Assembly (NCBI GenBank): GCA_052035915.1
Contig: JBPOHE010000008.1
Location: 1-16,903, forward strand
Reading direction: 5' to 3'
Source of the DNA: JBPOHE01 sp052035915
Lineage (GTDB): Bacteria; Pseudomonadota; Gammaproteobacteria; Chromatiales; Chromatiaceae
DNA: 16,903 bases
A model generated the notes under the pieces. The model saw only the letters and a list, made by a program, of their open reading frames with translations, ran no database searches and was not told the origin of the DNA. Shown here in pieces: positions 1-8,033 of the stretch (its first letter is position 1; the number at the start of each line of letters is the position of its first letter). A program made the translations under genes and the position numbers.

Positions 1-2
1 TC

Positions 3-113
3 AATTTGCTCCGTCTCGATACCTCCCGTAAGGGCGGCATCCACACCCGCCGCATCTTGGCCGCGTCTTCTGATTCCTATCGCGCCAACCTCCTCGGGCT
101 TACGTTACTTTGA
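3..113 (+). CDS. ISAs1-family transposase, C-terminal 36 residues (partial)
   Basis: The frame starting at base 3 is open from the window edge to TGA at 111-113. It reads NLLRLDTSRKGGIH, then TRRILAASSDSYRANLLG, and ends in LTLL. The pattern N-L-L-(R/K)-x-D-x-S-x-K-x-G-I-x-x-(K/R)-R, followed about ten residues later by a tyrosine near the end, is what I recognise as the C-terminus of ISAs1/H-repeat DDE transposases. The catalytic DDE residues lie upstream of the window, so activity cannot be judged. The stop codon overlaps an ATG (TGATG, 111-115) that is in frame with the next gene, so reinitiation into that gene is possible. Confidence 0.72.
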   Translation, partial: NLLRLDTSRKGGIHTRRILAASSDSYRANLLGLTLL

Positions 114-114
114 T

Positions 115-126
115 GCGATTGCCCTG
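115..126 (+). repeat. Right terminal inverted repeat of the left IS copy
   Basis: GCGATTGCCCTG is a perfect 12-base inverted match to the IS left end at 16799-16810. The match extends one further base outward on both sides (G at 127, C at 16798), probably by chance. The transposase stop codon ends one base before the repeat, as is usual for compact IS elements. Confidence 0.8.
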
Positions 127-136
127 GCACCACGCC

Positions 137-141
137 AAGGA
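137..141 (+). promoter_or_regulatory. Ribosome binding site deciding the start at 149
   Basis: AAGGA is followed by seven bases and ATG at 149. The upstream in-frame codons (TTG at 110, ATG at 113) have no Shine-Dalgarno sequence, lie inside the IS end, and would add residues of no PAS character. Confidence 0.65.
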
Positions 142-148
142 CAGCCTG

Positions 149-3100
149 ATGTTGACTGGAAACGAAGCGGCTCTGATTGAAAATCATCTCTTGGTATGGT
201 CGCCGGATGCCATCATCCTGGTGGATCAGTCCGAGCGGATACTTCGAGCCAATACCCTGGCCGAGAAGCTGTTCGGCCATGCGCCCGAGTCTCTCGTGGG
301 GCAACCTCTCTCCCGGCTTTTTCCGGGGCCGGCCCAGGAATCCCCTCCCCTCGGAACCAGTCTCGATACCTCGCCCGGCAGCGGACAGAGGCTCTGGGGG
401 CGGCGGCGGAACGGTTGTCTCTTCGCCGCCGAGATCCGCCTGCAATGCCTGCCTACCTCTTCGGGTAATCATAGCCTACTGGCCGTGCGCGATCTGAGCG
501 ACTTCCAATCCAGACTGGAGGCACTGGCGCAGCAACTCGAGACCCAGGCGCGGGAGTTGAAGCTGGTCGAGGCGGAACGACAACGACAGAGCGCCGGACG
601 GACCCAGGCCGAGCTCTCCTACCGCCAACTGGTGGAGAATCAACCCGATCTGATCTGCCGCTTTCTACCGGATACTACCCTTACCTTCGTCAATACGGCC
701 TACGCGGACTTCTTCGGGCAACGACCAGAGGAATTGATCGGCAGAAGATTTATCGAGTTTCTCGGTGCCGAGGACCAAGAACGGATCCCGCGCCAGCTCC
801 TGGCCATGACTTCGGACCAGCCAGAGCGCCAATACGAGCACATGACGCTCAGGGCCGACGGCACCCCCCGTTGGCACCTCTGGCATGATTTTGCCCAGTT
901 CGACGAGCCTGGCGAACTCCTGGGTTTCCAATCCATCGGCATCGATGTGACCGACCGGCGTCAGGCCGAGATCCTGTGCCGGGAAAGCGAGGAGCGCTAT
1001 CGTCAGTTGTTCGAGTTGGGTGCGGAAGCCATGTTCCTCTTCGATACCCGGAGCTGTCGCATCCTCGAAGCCAACCAGGCCGCCGTGGCCCTGTACGGCT
1101 ATTCCAGGGACGAGTTGCTGCGGATGAAGCACGTCGACTTGTCCGCCGAACCGACCGCCACCCAGGACTCCATCAATCGGCGGGATACCTGTGTCCCCCT
1201 TCGCAGGCACCGTAAACAGGGCGGCCAACATTTCCCGGCAGAGATCACCGCCCGCCACCTGGAATACCATGGGAGACAGGTCATTCTCGCCACGATCCGG
1301 GACATCAGCGAACGATTGCAGGCCCAGCAAGAGATCGAGCAACAGCGCCGTTTCCTCCACAGCGTCATCGACGCGGCCCCACATCTCATCTATGTCAAGG
1401 ACCTGAACAATCACCTCATCCTGATCAATCGGAGCCTGGCCGGGCGTTTTCGGCTCAGTCCGGAGGCGATGATCCGGGCGGAAGAGGTCTGTCTGAAGAC
1501 CAATCCCGGGCTCGCCCGGGTCCTGTTCCAGGACGACGCGGCCATCCTGAACCAGGAGCAAGAAGGGATCGAGCGCGAGGTGGAATACCAGGACCCGGAT
1601 GGTAGCCGCTATTGGCTCAGCACCCGCAAGGCCCAAATCCGCCATGCGGACGGTGGGGTTCAATACCTCATCGGCGTGGGAAGCGACATCACCCGACTCA
1701 AGCAGGTGGAGCAGACCCTGCGCGAAAGCGAATACTTCTTGAACAAATCCCAGGCGGTCTCTCGCATCGGGTCCTACAGCTACAACCCGACCACCGGCGA
1801 ATGGCTCAGCTCGGCCACCCTGGACGAGATCTTTGGCATCGGACCTGACTATCCAAAGACCGTGCCTGGATGGATCGAACTGATCCATCCGGACCATAAG
1901 GAGGAACTCTCGGTCTATCTCAGCGAGTATGTCATCGACCAGCACCACCCCTTCGACAAGGTGTATCGCATCATTCGCGTCGAGGATGGGGCAGAGCGTT
2001 GGGTCGATGGGCGGGGTGAACTGGAGTTCGACGACAGCGGACGGACTATCCGGATGATCGGGACGGTCGAAGACATCACCGAGCGCAAACGCGCGGAGGA
2101 GGCCCTGTTCCAGGCCAAGGAGCGCGCCCAGGTGACCCTGCACTGCATCGGCGACGCGGTGATCACCACGGAGGCCCAGGCCCTGGTGGAATATCTCAAT
2201 CCGGTGGCGGAGCGCCTCACCGGTTGGTCAAACGCCGAGGCCGTCGGTCGTCCCCTGGACGAGGTGTTCCAAATCTTCGATGAAGCCGACCGACCGGCGG
2301 CCAACCCGGTGCAACGCTGTCTGCGGGCAGGCGATATCCCGGGGACGACCAGTCCTATCCAGTTGCGCGGTCGTCACGGGCAGAGATACGACATCAAGGA
2401 GACCACGGCCCCAATCCGACACCCGGATGGCCGCTTGTCGGGGGCGGTATTGGTCTTTCACGACGTCAGTGAATCCCGTCGCCAGGCCCGTCAATTGGAG
2501 CACGACGCCACCCATGACGCCCTCACCGGCCTGATCAATCGGGTGGAATTCGAGCGCCGCCTGGATCGGGCCTTGGAGAGCGCCCGGCTCTATGACGCCA
2601 GACATGCCCTCTGCTACCTGGATCTGGACCAGTTCAAGGTGGTCAACGATAGCGCCGGCCATGCCGCCGGCGACGAACTCCTGAAACAGATCAACGGCAT
2701 CCTGTCGGGGATGTTTCGCGAACGGGATACCCTGGCGCGCATCGGCGGCGACGAGTTCGGTCTGCTGCTGGACAACTGCCCGCTGGAACGTGCCCAGTCC
2801 ATTGCCGAGGCGGTCATCACCAGTGTTCGCGACTTCCGCTTTTACTGGGAAGGAAACTGTTACCAAATCGGCGTCAGCATCGGCCTGGTACCCATCACCG
2901 CCCAGACCCCGGATACCGCCCGACTCCTCTCCCAGGCCGATGCCGCCTGCTTCACCGCCAAGGAACTGGGGCGCAATCAGGTCTCTGTCCAGTGCCTGGA
3001 CGAGGACCAACCCAAGCCCTACCCGGGCGAGATCCTGAGACTGGCGGGTCTCCAGGAGGCCATGGAACAGAACCGCTTCAGACTGCACTATCAACCCATC

Positions 3101-3799
3101 CTCTCCCTGCAATCCCTGGTCCCGGAATGCCTCGGCTACGAGGTGTTGCTGCGGGTCGTCCCCGCCTCCATGCCTCCGGATGGGCCGGAGGGGTTGGTGG
3201 TTCCCGCCGCCTTCATCCCCATCGCGGAACGCTATGGCCTCATGGGGGCCATCGATCGCTGGGTCATCCGGGAGGCGTTCCGGCGTTACCGGGACAATGT
3301 CGGGCGGATAGGCGCCACCCTGTCCATCAACCTGTCGGGTCGCTCCATCAGCGATCCCGCTTTCATCGACTTCATCGAGTCGCAATACGCGGAGCACAAT
3401 GTCCAACCCGGACGGGTCTGTTTCGAGATCACTGAAAACGCGCTGATTCAGAACCCCCGTCGCAGCCTCGAACTCATGACAACCCTCAAAGGCCTTGGTA
3501 GTCAACTGGCCCTGGATGACGTCGGTAGCGGTTTGTCTTCACTCCGCTCGCTGCGATCACTACCGATCGACTATCTCAAGATCGACGGCGGCTTCACCCG
3601 CAAGATGATCGAGCAGGCCGAAGACGGCGCCCTGGTGGCGGCCATCAACCAGATGGGCCATGCCATGGGGATGAGATGTATCGCCGAATATGCCGAAAGC
3701 CTGGACATCGTTGATCGCCTGCGGGAACTGGGCGTGGACTATGCCCAGGGCTATTTCCTCGGTCCGCCAAGCCCGTGGGCCGGCTGGCCACGCCCTTGA
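149..3799 (+). CDS. Six-PAS-domain GGDEF/EAL protein (predicted c-di-GMP cyclase/phosphodiesterase)
   Basis: This predicted soluble 1216-residue sensor should make and/or degrade the second messenger c-di-GMP. Domains in order: PAS1 (about 8-120), a short coiled coil (121-152), PAS2 (157-272), PAS3 (281-400), PAS4 (402-524), PAS5 (528-653), PAS6 (660-778), GGDEF (785-945) and EAL (955-1210). The cyclase signature GGDEF is intact at 866-870, and an RERD inhibitory site lies five residues upstream, so product inhibition is expected. The EAL signature is EVL (E998). The other phosphodiesterase motifs are recognisable: SINLSG, FEITE, the DD pair in LALDDVGSG, LKID, and QGYFLGP. No membrane segment or signal peptide is visible, so the PAS domains probably sense cytosolic signals; their ligands cannot be read from sequence. 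The start at 149 is chosen for its Shine-Dalgarno sequence. The IS end at 126 probably removed or replaced the native promoter. Confidence 0.9.
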   Translation: MLTGNEAALIENHLLVWSPDAIILVDQSERILRANTLAEKLFGHAPESLVGQPLSRLFPGPAQESPPLGTSLDTSPGSGQRLWGRRRNGCLFAAEIRLQCLPTSSGNHSLLAVRDLSDFQSRLEALAQQLETQARELKLVEAERQRQSAGRTQAELSYRQLVENQPDLICRFLPDTTLTFVNTAYADFFGQRPEELIGRRFIEFLGAEDQERIPRQLLAMTSDQPERQYEHMTLRADGTPRWHLWHDFAQFDEPGELLGFQSIGIDVTDRRQAEILCRESEERYRQLFELGAEAMFLFDTRSCRILEANQAAVALYGYSRDELLRMKHVDLSAEPTATQDSINRRDTCVPLRRHRKQGGQHFPAEITARHLEYHGRQVILATIRDISERLQAQQEIEQQRRFLHSVIDAAPHLIYVKDLNNHLILINRSLAGRFRLSPEAMIRAEEVCLKTNPGLARVLFQDDAAILNQEQEGIEREVEYQDPDGSRYWLSTRKAQIRHADGGVQYLIGVGSDITRLKQVEQTLRESEYFLNKSQAVSRIGSYSYNPTTGEWLSSATLDEIFGIGPDYPKTVPGWIELIHPDHKEELSVYLSEYVIDQHHPFDKVYRIIRVEDGAERWVDGRGELEFDDSGRTIRMIGTVEDITERKRAEEALFQAKERAQVTLHCIGDAVITTEAQALVEYLNPVAERLTGWSNAEAVGRPLDEVFQIFDEADRPAANPVQRCLRAGDIPGTTSPIQLRGRHGQRYDIKETTAPIRHPDGRLSGAVLVFHDVSESRRQARQLEHDATHDALTGLINRVEFERRLDRALESARLYDARHALCYLDLDQFKVVNDSAGHAAGDELLKQINGILSGMFRERDTLARIGGDEFGLLLDNCPLERAQSIAEAVITSVRDFRFYWEGNCYQIGVSIGLVPITAQTPDTARLLSQADAACFTAKELGRNQVSVQCLDEDQPKPYPGEILRLAGLQEAMEQNRFRLHYQPILSLQSLVPECLGYEVLLRVVPASMPPDGPEGLVVPAAFIPIAERYGLMGAIDRWVIREAFRRYRDNVGRIGATLSINLSGRSISDPAFIDFIESQYAEHNVQPGRVCFEITENALIQNPRRSLELMTTLKGLGSQLALDDVGSGLSSLRSLRSLPIDYLKIDGGFTRKMIEQAEDGALVAAINQMGHAMGMRCIAEYAESLDIVDRLRELGVDYAQGYFLGPPSPWAGWPRP

Positions 3800-3823
3800 G
3801 CCGGATGACTTCCCATCCGGCTC
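3798..3823 (+). promoter_or_regulatory. Perfect 10-bp hairpin overlapping the GGDEF/EAL stop codon
   Basis: GAGCCGGATG (3798-3807) pairs perfectly with CATCCGGCTC (3814-3823) around a 6-base loop. The stem begins inside the TGA stop codon and ends seven bases before the Shine-Dalgarno sequence of the next gene. No T-run follows (the next bases are CGAAATC), so it is not a classical intrinsic terminator. It could attenuate read-through or protect the 3' end of the upstream message. Confidence 0.6.
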
Positions 3824-3830
3824 CGAAATC

Positions 3831-3835
3831 AGGAG
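3831..3835 (+). promoter_or_regulatory. Ribosome binding site deciding the start at 3843
   Basis: AGGAG, with seven bases to ATG at 3843. The same frame is open upstream to about 3690, but that part overlaps the GGDEF/EAL gene and lacks such a site. Confidence 0.75.
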
Positions 3836-3842
3836 TTCCTGC

Positions 3843-5471
3843 ATGACCTTGCCGAGCCCGAGAGAGTGGATGGGGCCAGGGCTGTTGCTGGCCCTCGCCC
3901 TTCTGGGCGCCTTGATCTTCACCCGTCACAGCGGTCTCCCCTCCTTCTACGACGACAGCGTCGACTATCTGATCATGGCCAGGGATTGGACACCTTGGTG
4001 CGAATCCAGCTCCGCTATCCGGGAGGCGGCGCTCCGGGAACATTACCCCCCCCTGTTTCCGCTGCTTCTCGCCTCTAGCGGTGCGGCCTGTGATCTGGGA
4101 CAGGCCCATCGGCTGGTGACGCTGTGCTTCCTCGTCGCCCTGGGCGCGGTCTATCGGCTCGCCCTGGACCGGCTGTCATCCCGGCTCCTGGCCTTTCTGG
4201 TCAGCCTCTGTTTTTTGCTCAGCCCCGCCGTCTGGATCAATCTGCCAGGGATCCTGAGCGAAAATCTCTATCTCGCCCTGAGTCTGAGCGCCCTCCTGCT
4301 CGCCCTGCGTCAAGAGGCCGAGTCTCCTCGGACCTGGACAGGGTCCTTGGGGCTCGCCCTCCTGATCGCCGGGGTGGTGCTGACCCGGGCCATAGGGATC
4401 ACCCTGCTGCTTGCCTATGGGGCTAGCTTGGCGATAGAACTCTGGCGTGGACCCCGGCGCCCCTGGCTTCCGAGGCTGCTGCCGCTCCTGCTTCCACTCG
4501 CCGCGCTGGGGCTCTGGCGTCTGCTCGCTCCGGCCGGGGAGGGCCAGCTCTATTCCCAGGACCTCTGGGCCATCGTCCAGCGTCTGTTGCAGGGGGAAAT
4601 CCGCGCAGTAGTGGAAGGACAGCTCATCGCCCTGCATGACGCCTGGTTCACCAGCTTTCTTTTCTACTGGACCGCGCACACCGAACCCAGGTACCTCATG
4701 GTCCTGGTCTTCGGCCTCTTGGCGCTGGGGGGGGTGGCCTGGCGCCTGGTCGGCAATCACCTGGACGGCTGGTATGGACTTTTTTATTTGTCGCTGCTGT
4801 TGGTGTGGCCCTATCCTGGACAATTTCCCCGTTTCCTGTACGGCCTTCTGCCTGTGCTTATGCTCCAGGGCCTGCTGGCGGCGGATATCTGGTCTAGGCA
4901 TTGGCGACACAGGTTCAGGGACCTCTTCCGCCCGGGGCTGATCTTGCTCCTCATCGTCGCCGTGCTGCCCACCCTCGCCTTCCTGGTAGGTCGGGCCGGG
5001 TATGACCGGGAAGCCGAAGGACAACGGCTGGCGGGGATCGCCGAATTCTATCGCCTGCCGGATCTCGCCAAGGCGGTGCGGGTGGCGCGGGAGAGCCTGT
5101 TCCTCATCGACGCCATGAAGGACATCCGCCACGCCACGTCGCCGCAGGCGCGGTTGTATTGGCAGGAGCCCAACTACCTCAATCTTCTGGCGGACCGTCG
5201 TGGTGTACCCACTCCGGCGTTCACGACCCAGGATCGCTTTCTCCAAGAACTCCTGGATGGCGGCGGCGAATACCTGCTGGCGAGCCACTTGGTACCCAAA
5301 GGGAATGCGGAAAAGCTCGATGGTTTGGGCCTCCTGGCAGTTATCGAGGGGATCGCCGAGCCCCTGTGGATCAAGGTCGAACCCGGAACCGATCGCCTGA
5401 TCGCTGTCCTGTTGCGCCTGGACAGGGAAAGGCTGCAACAACGCTTAAAGAGTCCCCCGGCTAGCCCTTAG
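3843..5471 (+). CDS. GT-C type (PMT/ArnT-like) membrane glycosyltransferase-like protein
   Basis: This 542-residue polytopic inner-membrane protein probably belongs to the GT-C fold that transfers sugars from lipid-linked donors, as in the dolichyl-phosphate-mannose mannosyltransferase and ArnT families. A first membrane helix (about 12-26) is followed by a periplasmic loop with YDDSVDYL (36-43), matching the position of the acidic catalytic loop of GT-C enzymes. Next come HYPPLFPLLLA, about ten hydrophobic segments, and a FPRFLYGLLPV motif before the last helices. Residues from about 395 to the end are hydrophilic and presumably periplasmic. Acceptor and donor are unknown. The start at 3843 has a good Shine-Dalgarno sequence, 43 bases after the GGDEF/EAL stop, so co-transcription is likely. 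It converges on the spermidine-synthase-like gene. Confidence 0.75.
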   Translation: MTLPSPREWMGPGLLLALALLGALIFTRHSGLPSFYDDSVDYLIMARDWTPWCESSSAIREAALREHYPPLFPLLLASSGAACDLGQAHRLVTLCFLVALGAVYRLALDRLSSRLLAFLVSLCFLLSPAVWINLPGILSENLYLALSLSALLLALRQEAESPRTWTGSLGLALLIAGVVLTRAIGITLLLAYGASLAIELWRGPRRPWLPRLLPLLLPLAALGLWRLLAPAGEGQLYSQDLWAIVQRLLQGEIRAVVEGQLIALHDAWFTSFLFYWTAHTEPRYLMVLVFGLLALGGVAWRLVGNHLDGWYGLFYLSLLLVWPYPGQFPRFLYGLLPVLMLQGLLAADIWSRHWRHRFRDLFRPGLILLLIVAVLPTLAFLVGRAGYDREAEGQRLAGIAEFYRLPDLAKAVRVARESLFLIDAMKDIRHATSPQARLYWQEPNYLNLLADRRGVPTPAFTTQDRFLQELLDGGGEYLLASHLVPKGNAEKLDGLGLLAVIEGIAEPLWIKVEPGTDRLIAVLLRLDRERLQQRLKSPPASP

Positions 5472-5578
5472 GTTCTGTTGACGCATCACCGGAGCCAGAT
5501 GAGGGCTGAGACGAAGCGCAGCAGGCCCATGCCCGGAAGCACCGCTCACCAGAGCCCGGGAACTCAGAGGAACAGGTA
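5472..5578. other. Convergent intergenic gap of 107 bases
   Basis: This gap separates the converging stop codons at 5469-5471 (+) and 5579-5581 (-). I see no stem followed by a T-run on either strand and no convincing ORF, although a bidirectional terminator would be expected here. Confidence 0.5.
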
Positions 5579-7996
5579 TCACAAGCGAATCATCGCCACC
5601 GAAGCATAGAGTCCCAGGGCGGCGATCAGCACCCCCGAGAAGCCCCAATGGACGGCCAGCAGCCCGGCCAGGATGGCGCTGACCAGGGAGGCGCAGCCAT
5701 TGATGCCCCAGGCCCAGGGCACCAACCCGGGGGCCGCTCGACCGACGCGCTCCAGGCCGAGGGGAAAGGGCAGACCCATGCAGAAGGCCAGGGGGGCGAT
5801 GAGGATCAGTATCAGCAGGGCCTGTGGCCAGGTTTCGCCCATCCCCGGCCAGGTACCGGGTCGGGGCCAGAGCCACATAGCCACCAAGGCCGAGAGCAGT
5901 ATCCCACCCACCACCAGCCCCAAGGCCGACTCCCCCAGTCGTCGCCTCAGTCGGGGGGCGCAGAGACTGCCGAGTCCCGAGAACAGGAGAAAACCGCAGA
6001 GGACCAGGGCGGCGGCGTACACCGGATGGTGGAGTACCAGGAGGCTGCGTTGGATGAAGAGGAGCTCCAGACCCAGATAGGCCAGGCCGATGGCGAGGAA
6101 ATAGCCGCCCACCCGCCGGCGGTAGCCTGGGTCGACGGCGGAATCATGCCCGAGCCGGCGTAGCGGCAACAGCACCAGCAGCAACCCGGCCGCCAGGGCC
6201 TGGAGCAGCGTCAGGATCATGAGCGGATAGCCGAGTTCGAGCAGGGACATCCCGCCCCGGGTCCGCAGGCCGAGAATCTCGGGCAGGGCGCGCCAGCGGA
6301 AGAAATCGTAGAAGAAGGGCCGGTCATCGGTCGCCGGACGCAGATCGAATTTGTAGTCGGAGACAAAGCTCTCGGCCTCTGGGCCGAGCAGGGCCAGGGC
6401 GGCTCGGGAGTAGGAGGGTTCGGCGAGACGATTGAATACCCGGTTCGGTGCGTGCCCCAGGCCGGGGAAGTAATCGGCGTCGAAACCTCGCTCGTTACAG
6501 AAGGCCAGCAGGCGTTGGATCGCCTCCTCGCCGAAGGGGCTGGTTTTGACTACCAGTGTGAGGCTCAGCCAACTACGGACCAGGACCAGGTGTTGACCGG
6601 GGTCCCGGACACCCAGTTGGCGCAGGGCGGCGATGGCCGTTGCCAGCAATTTCAAGCCTTCCCGGGGCGGCAGATCCACGCGGCGGCTGATGGCGAGGAG
6701 CGCCTCCGGGGCCAGATGGGCCAGGTATTCGAGCAGCGCCTCCTGGGTGTAGAGCGGGGTTTCGTTCATGGCCCGCACCCCGGCGGTGGCGCTTGCCGAG
6801 GTGTCCATGAAGGCGATCTGGATGAGGTCATAGGTCTCCGTGCTGGTGGCCAGATAGCTCCGGGCCTCGGCCTGGTGCAACCGGACCCCGGCGGGGAGCC
6901 GATCCCAGCCGGAAAAATCCACCCAGTCCCGGGTCAGGAGAGCCAGGAATTGGGGGTTGAGTTCGACCCCATCGACAATGGCGGCGCCATGGTAAACCGC
7001 CTGCAACAGCTCGCTGCCGCCTCCGGCTCCCAACACCAACACCCGGCGCGGCTGGGCCAGGTGGTAGGGCGCCGCCGAGCTGAGCTGGTCGAGATAGGCC
7101 AGGGTCGAAAGCTCGCCGGTGAAATGATTGATCGGCGTTGGGCCGTCGCCGTCGGTGAAGACCCCGAGCTGGGCCGGGGGCTCGACCTGGCTGTGCAGAC
7201 TCAGGCCCGGTGCCAGGCGGAAGGGAACCTGGGGACTTTCGACCAGCGTCAACACCCCGAGCGGGCTGGAGCGTTCCTCGATCACCCTGGCGCCTGGGAG
7301 CAAGAGGGTCTGTTGCAGGGACTTGAACTCGGACTGGCGCAATGACCGCCAGGAAGGTGGAACCAACAGCAGAGCGAGCGCCGCGAGACCTAGCGTCGAT
7401 AGCCAGAGCCAGCGGCGCCTCGGTCGCAGCTCGATGACGGCCAACAGGCCACCGCCCAGGGCCAGGAGGGCCAACACCTGGAGCGCCACCTCCGCCGCCA
7501 GCAGGTGCAAGAGGCCGAGGATCCCCAGGGCACCCAGTCCGGCGCCGACCAGATCGAAGCCATAGAGCCCGGCGAGGCCCTGGGGAAAGGCCATGAAGGC
7601 CAGGCAAAGGGCGTTGGCGACGCAGAAGAAGGGAATCGCCAGCAAGACATAGAGGGCGAGCAGATACAGCCATTGCCCCGGGTCCCAGAGGATCTCCAGG
7701 GTATTGAAGGGCAGGCGTTGGGCGAGCTGGAAGGAGTAGAAGAGGCCGAGGCCGAACACCAGGGCATTGAGGAGGAAGAGGGCGCGGAATCTGGGCAGAC
7801 ACCAGGATCGCGTCAGACTCAGCAGGCTACCGCTCGCCCCGTAGCCGAGCAGGGCCAGGCTGATGACCATGGCGGCAAAATGATGCCACTGGATGATGGA
7901 AAAAAGGCGCAGTAGCAACACCTCGTGGGCGAGGGCAACGGCGGATAGTAGGAGGACCGCCAGGCGGGGCGGTCGGTTGGTGGTCGGGTGGGACAT
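5579..7996 (-). CDS. Membrane-embedded spermidine-synthase-like protein
   Basis: This 805-residue protein has three parts: an N-terminal block of about seven hydrophobic helices (residues about 10-225), a soluble Rossmann domain of the spermidine-synthase/SAM-binding fold (about 230-560), and a second membrane block of about seven helices to the C-terminus. The cofactor motif VLVLGAGGGSELL (about 318-335) and the acidic VDGVELNP are clear. The stretch DLIQIAFMDTSASATAG, then TPLYTQEALLEYL, resembles a family of fused spermidine-synthase-like proteins whose substrate is, to my knowledge, not established. It differs from classical spermidine synthases at the catalytic aspartate loop, so a polyamine product should not be assumed. 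The start ATG at 7996 has only a weak, G-rich upstream sequence. The gene lies 37 bases after the isoaspartyl methyltransferase and is the last of the minus-strand block. Confidence 0.78.
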   Translation of the reverse strand: MSHPTTNRPPRLAVLLLSAVALAHEVLLLRLFSIIQWHHFAAMVISLALLGYGASGSLLSLTRSWCLPRFRALFLLNALVFGLGLFYSFQLAQRLPFNTLEILWDPGQWLYLLALYVLLAIPFFCVANALCLAFMAFPQGLAGLYGFDLVGAGLGALGILGLLHLLAAEVALQVLALLALGGGLLAVIELRPRRRWLWLSTLGLAALALLLVPPSWRSLRQSEFKSLQQTLLLPGARVIEERSSPLGVLTLVESPQVPFRLAPGLSLHSQVEPPAQLGVFTDGDGPTPINHFTGELSTLAYLDQLSSAAPYHLAQPRRVLVLGAGGGSELLQAVYHGAAIVDGVELNPQFLALLTRDWVDFSGWDRLPAGVRLHQAEARSYLATSTETYDLIQIAFMDTSASATAGVRAMNETPLYTQEALLEYLAHLAPEALLAISRRVDLPPREGLKLLATAIAALRQLGVRDPGQHLVLVRSWLSLTLVVKTSPFGEEAIQRLLAFCNERGFDADYFPGLGHAPNRVFNRLAEPSYSRAALALLGPEAESFVSDYKFDLRPATDDRPFFYDFFRWRALPEILGLRTRGGMSLLELGYPLMILTLLQALAAGLLLVLLPLRRLGHDSAVDPGYRRRVGGYFLAIGLAYLGLELLFIQRSLLVLHHPVYAAALVLCGFLLFSGLGSLCAPRLRRRLGESALGLVVGGILLSALVAMWLWPRPGTWPGMGETWPQALLILILIAPLAFCMGLPFPLGLERVGRAAPGLVPWAWGINGCASLVSAILAGLLAVHWGFSGVLIAALGLYASVAMIRL

Positions 7997-8003
7997 GGTT
8001 CGG

Positions 8004-8033
8004 CCCCGGGGTGGCGGACCACCAGCGCCGGGG
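8004..8033 (-). promoter_or_regulatory. GC-rich interrupted hairpin between pcm and the spermidine-synthase-like gene
   Basis: Outer arms CCCCGG (8004-8009) and CCGGGG (8028-8033) flank inner arms GGTGG (8010-8014) and CCACC (8019-8023), with a 4-base loop and a 4-base bulge. It fills most of the 37-base gap and could mask the weak ribosome binding region of the downstream gene. There is no T-run. Confidence 0.4.

Larger units (their letters stand above)
1..126 (+). mobile_element. Right end of an ISAs1-family insertion sequence (truncated by window edge)
   Basis: Two signs agree. The first frame that stays open from the window edge encodes a tail typical of ISAs1-family (H-repeat-associated) transposases. 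Just after its stop codon lies GCGATTGCCCTG (115-126), the reverse complement of CAGGGCAATCGC at 16799-16810. A 5'-CAGGG outer end is usual for this family as I know it. The element therefore ends at about base 126 and the chromosome resumes at 127. Its target-site duplication partner lies outside the window and cannot be checked. Confidence 0.8.

Noticed and set aside
665..2143. Long minus-strand ORF of 492 codons, and a similar one at 2228-3505, opposite the PAS-GGDEF-EAL gene
   Set aside because: They lack recognisable domains, while the plus frame has consecutive PAS, GGDEF and EAL motifs. They are antisense shadows in GC-rich DNA.
4176..5441. 421-codon minus-strand ORF opposite the GT-C gene
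   Set aside because: The product is rich in Q, P, R and E with no domain, as expected from the complement of a leucine-rich membrane protein gene.
5472..5578. Intrinsic terminator between the convergent genes
   Set aside because: GC-rich half-repeats are present, but no clean stem with a T-run was found on either strand.
6452..7345. 297-codon plus-strand ORF inside the spermidine-synthase-like gene
   Set aside because: There is no family motif or ribosome binding site, and the opposite strand has clear membrane segments and a SAM loop.
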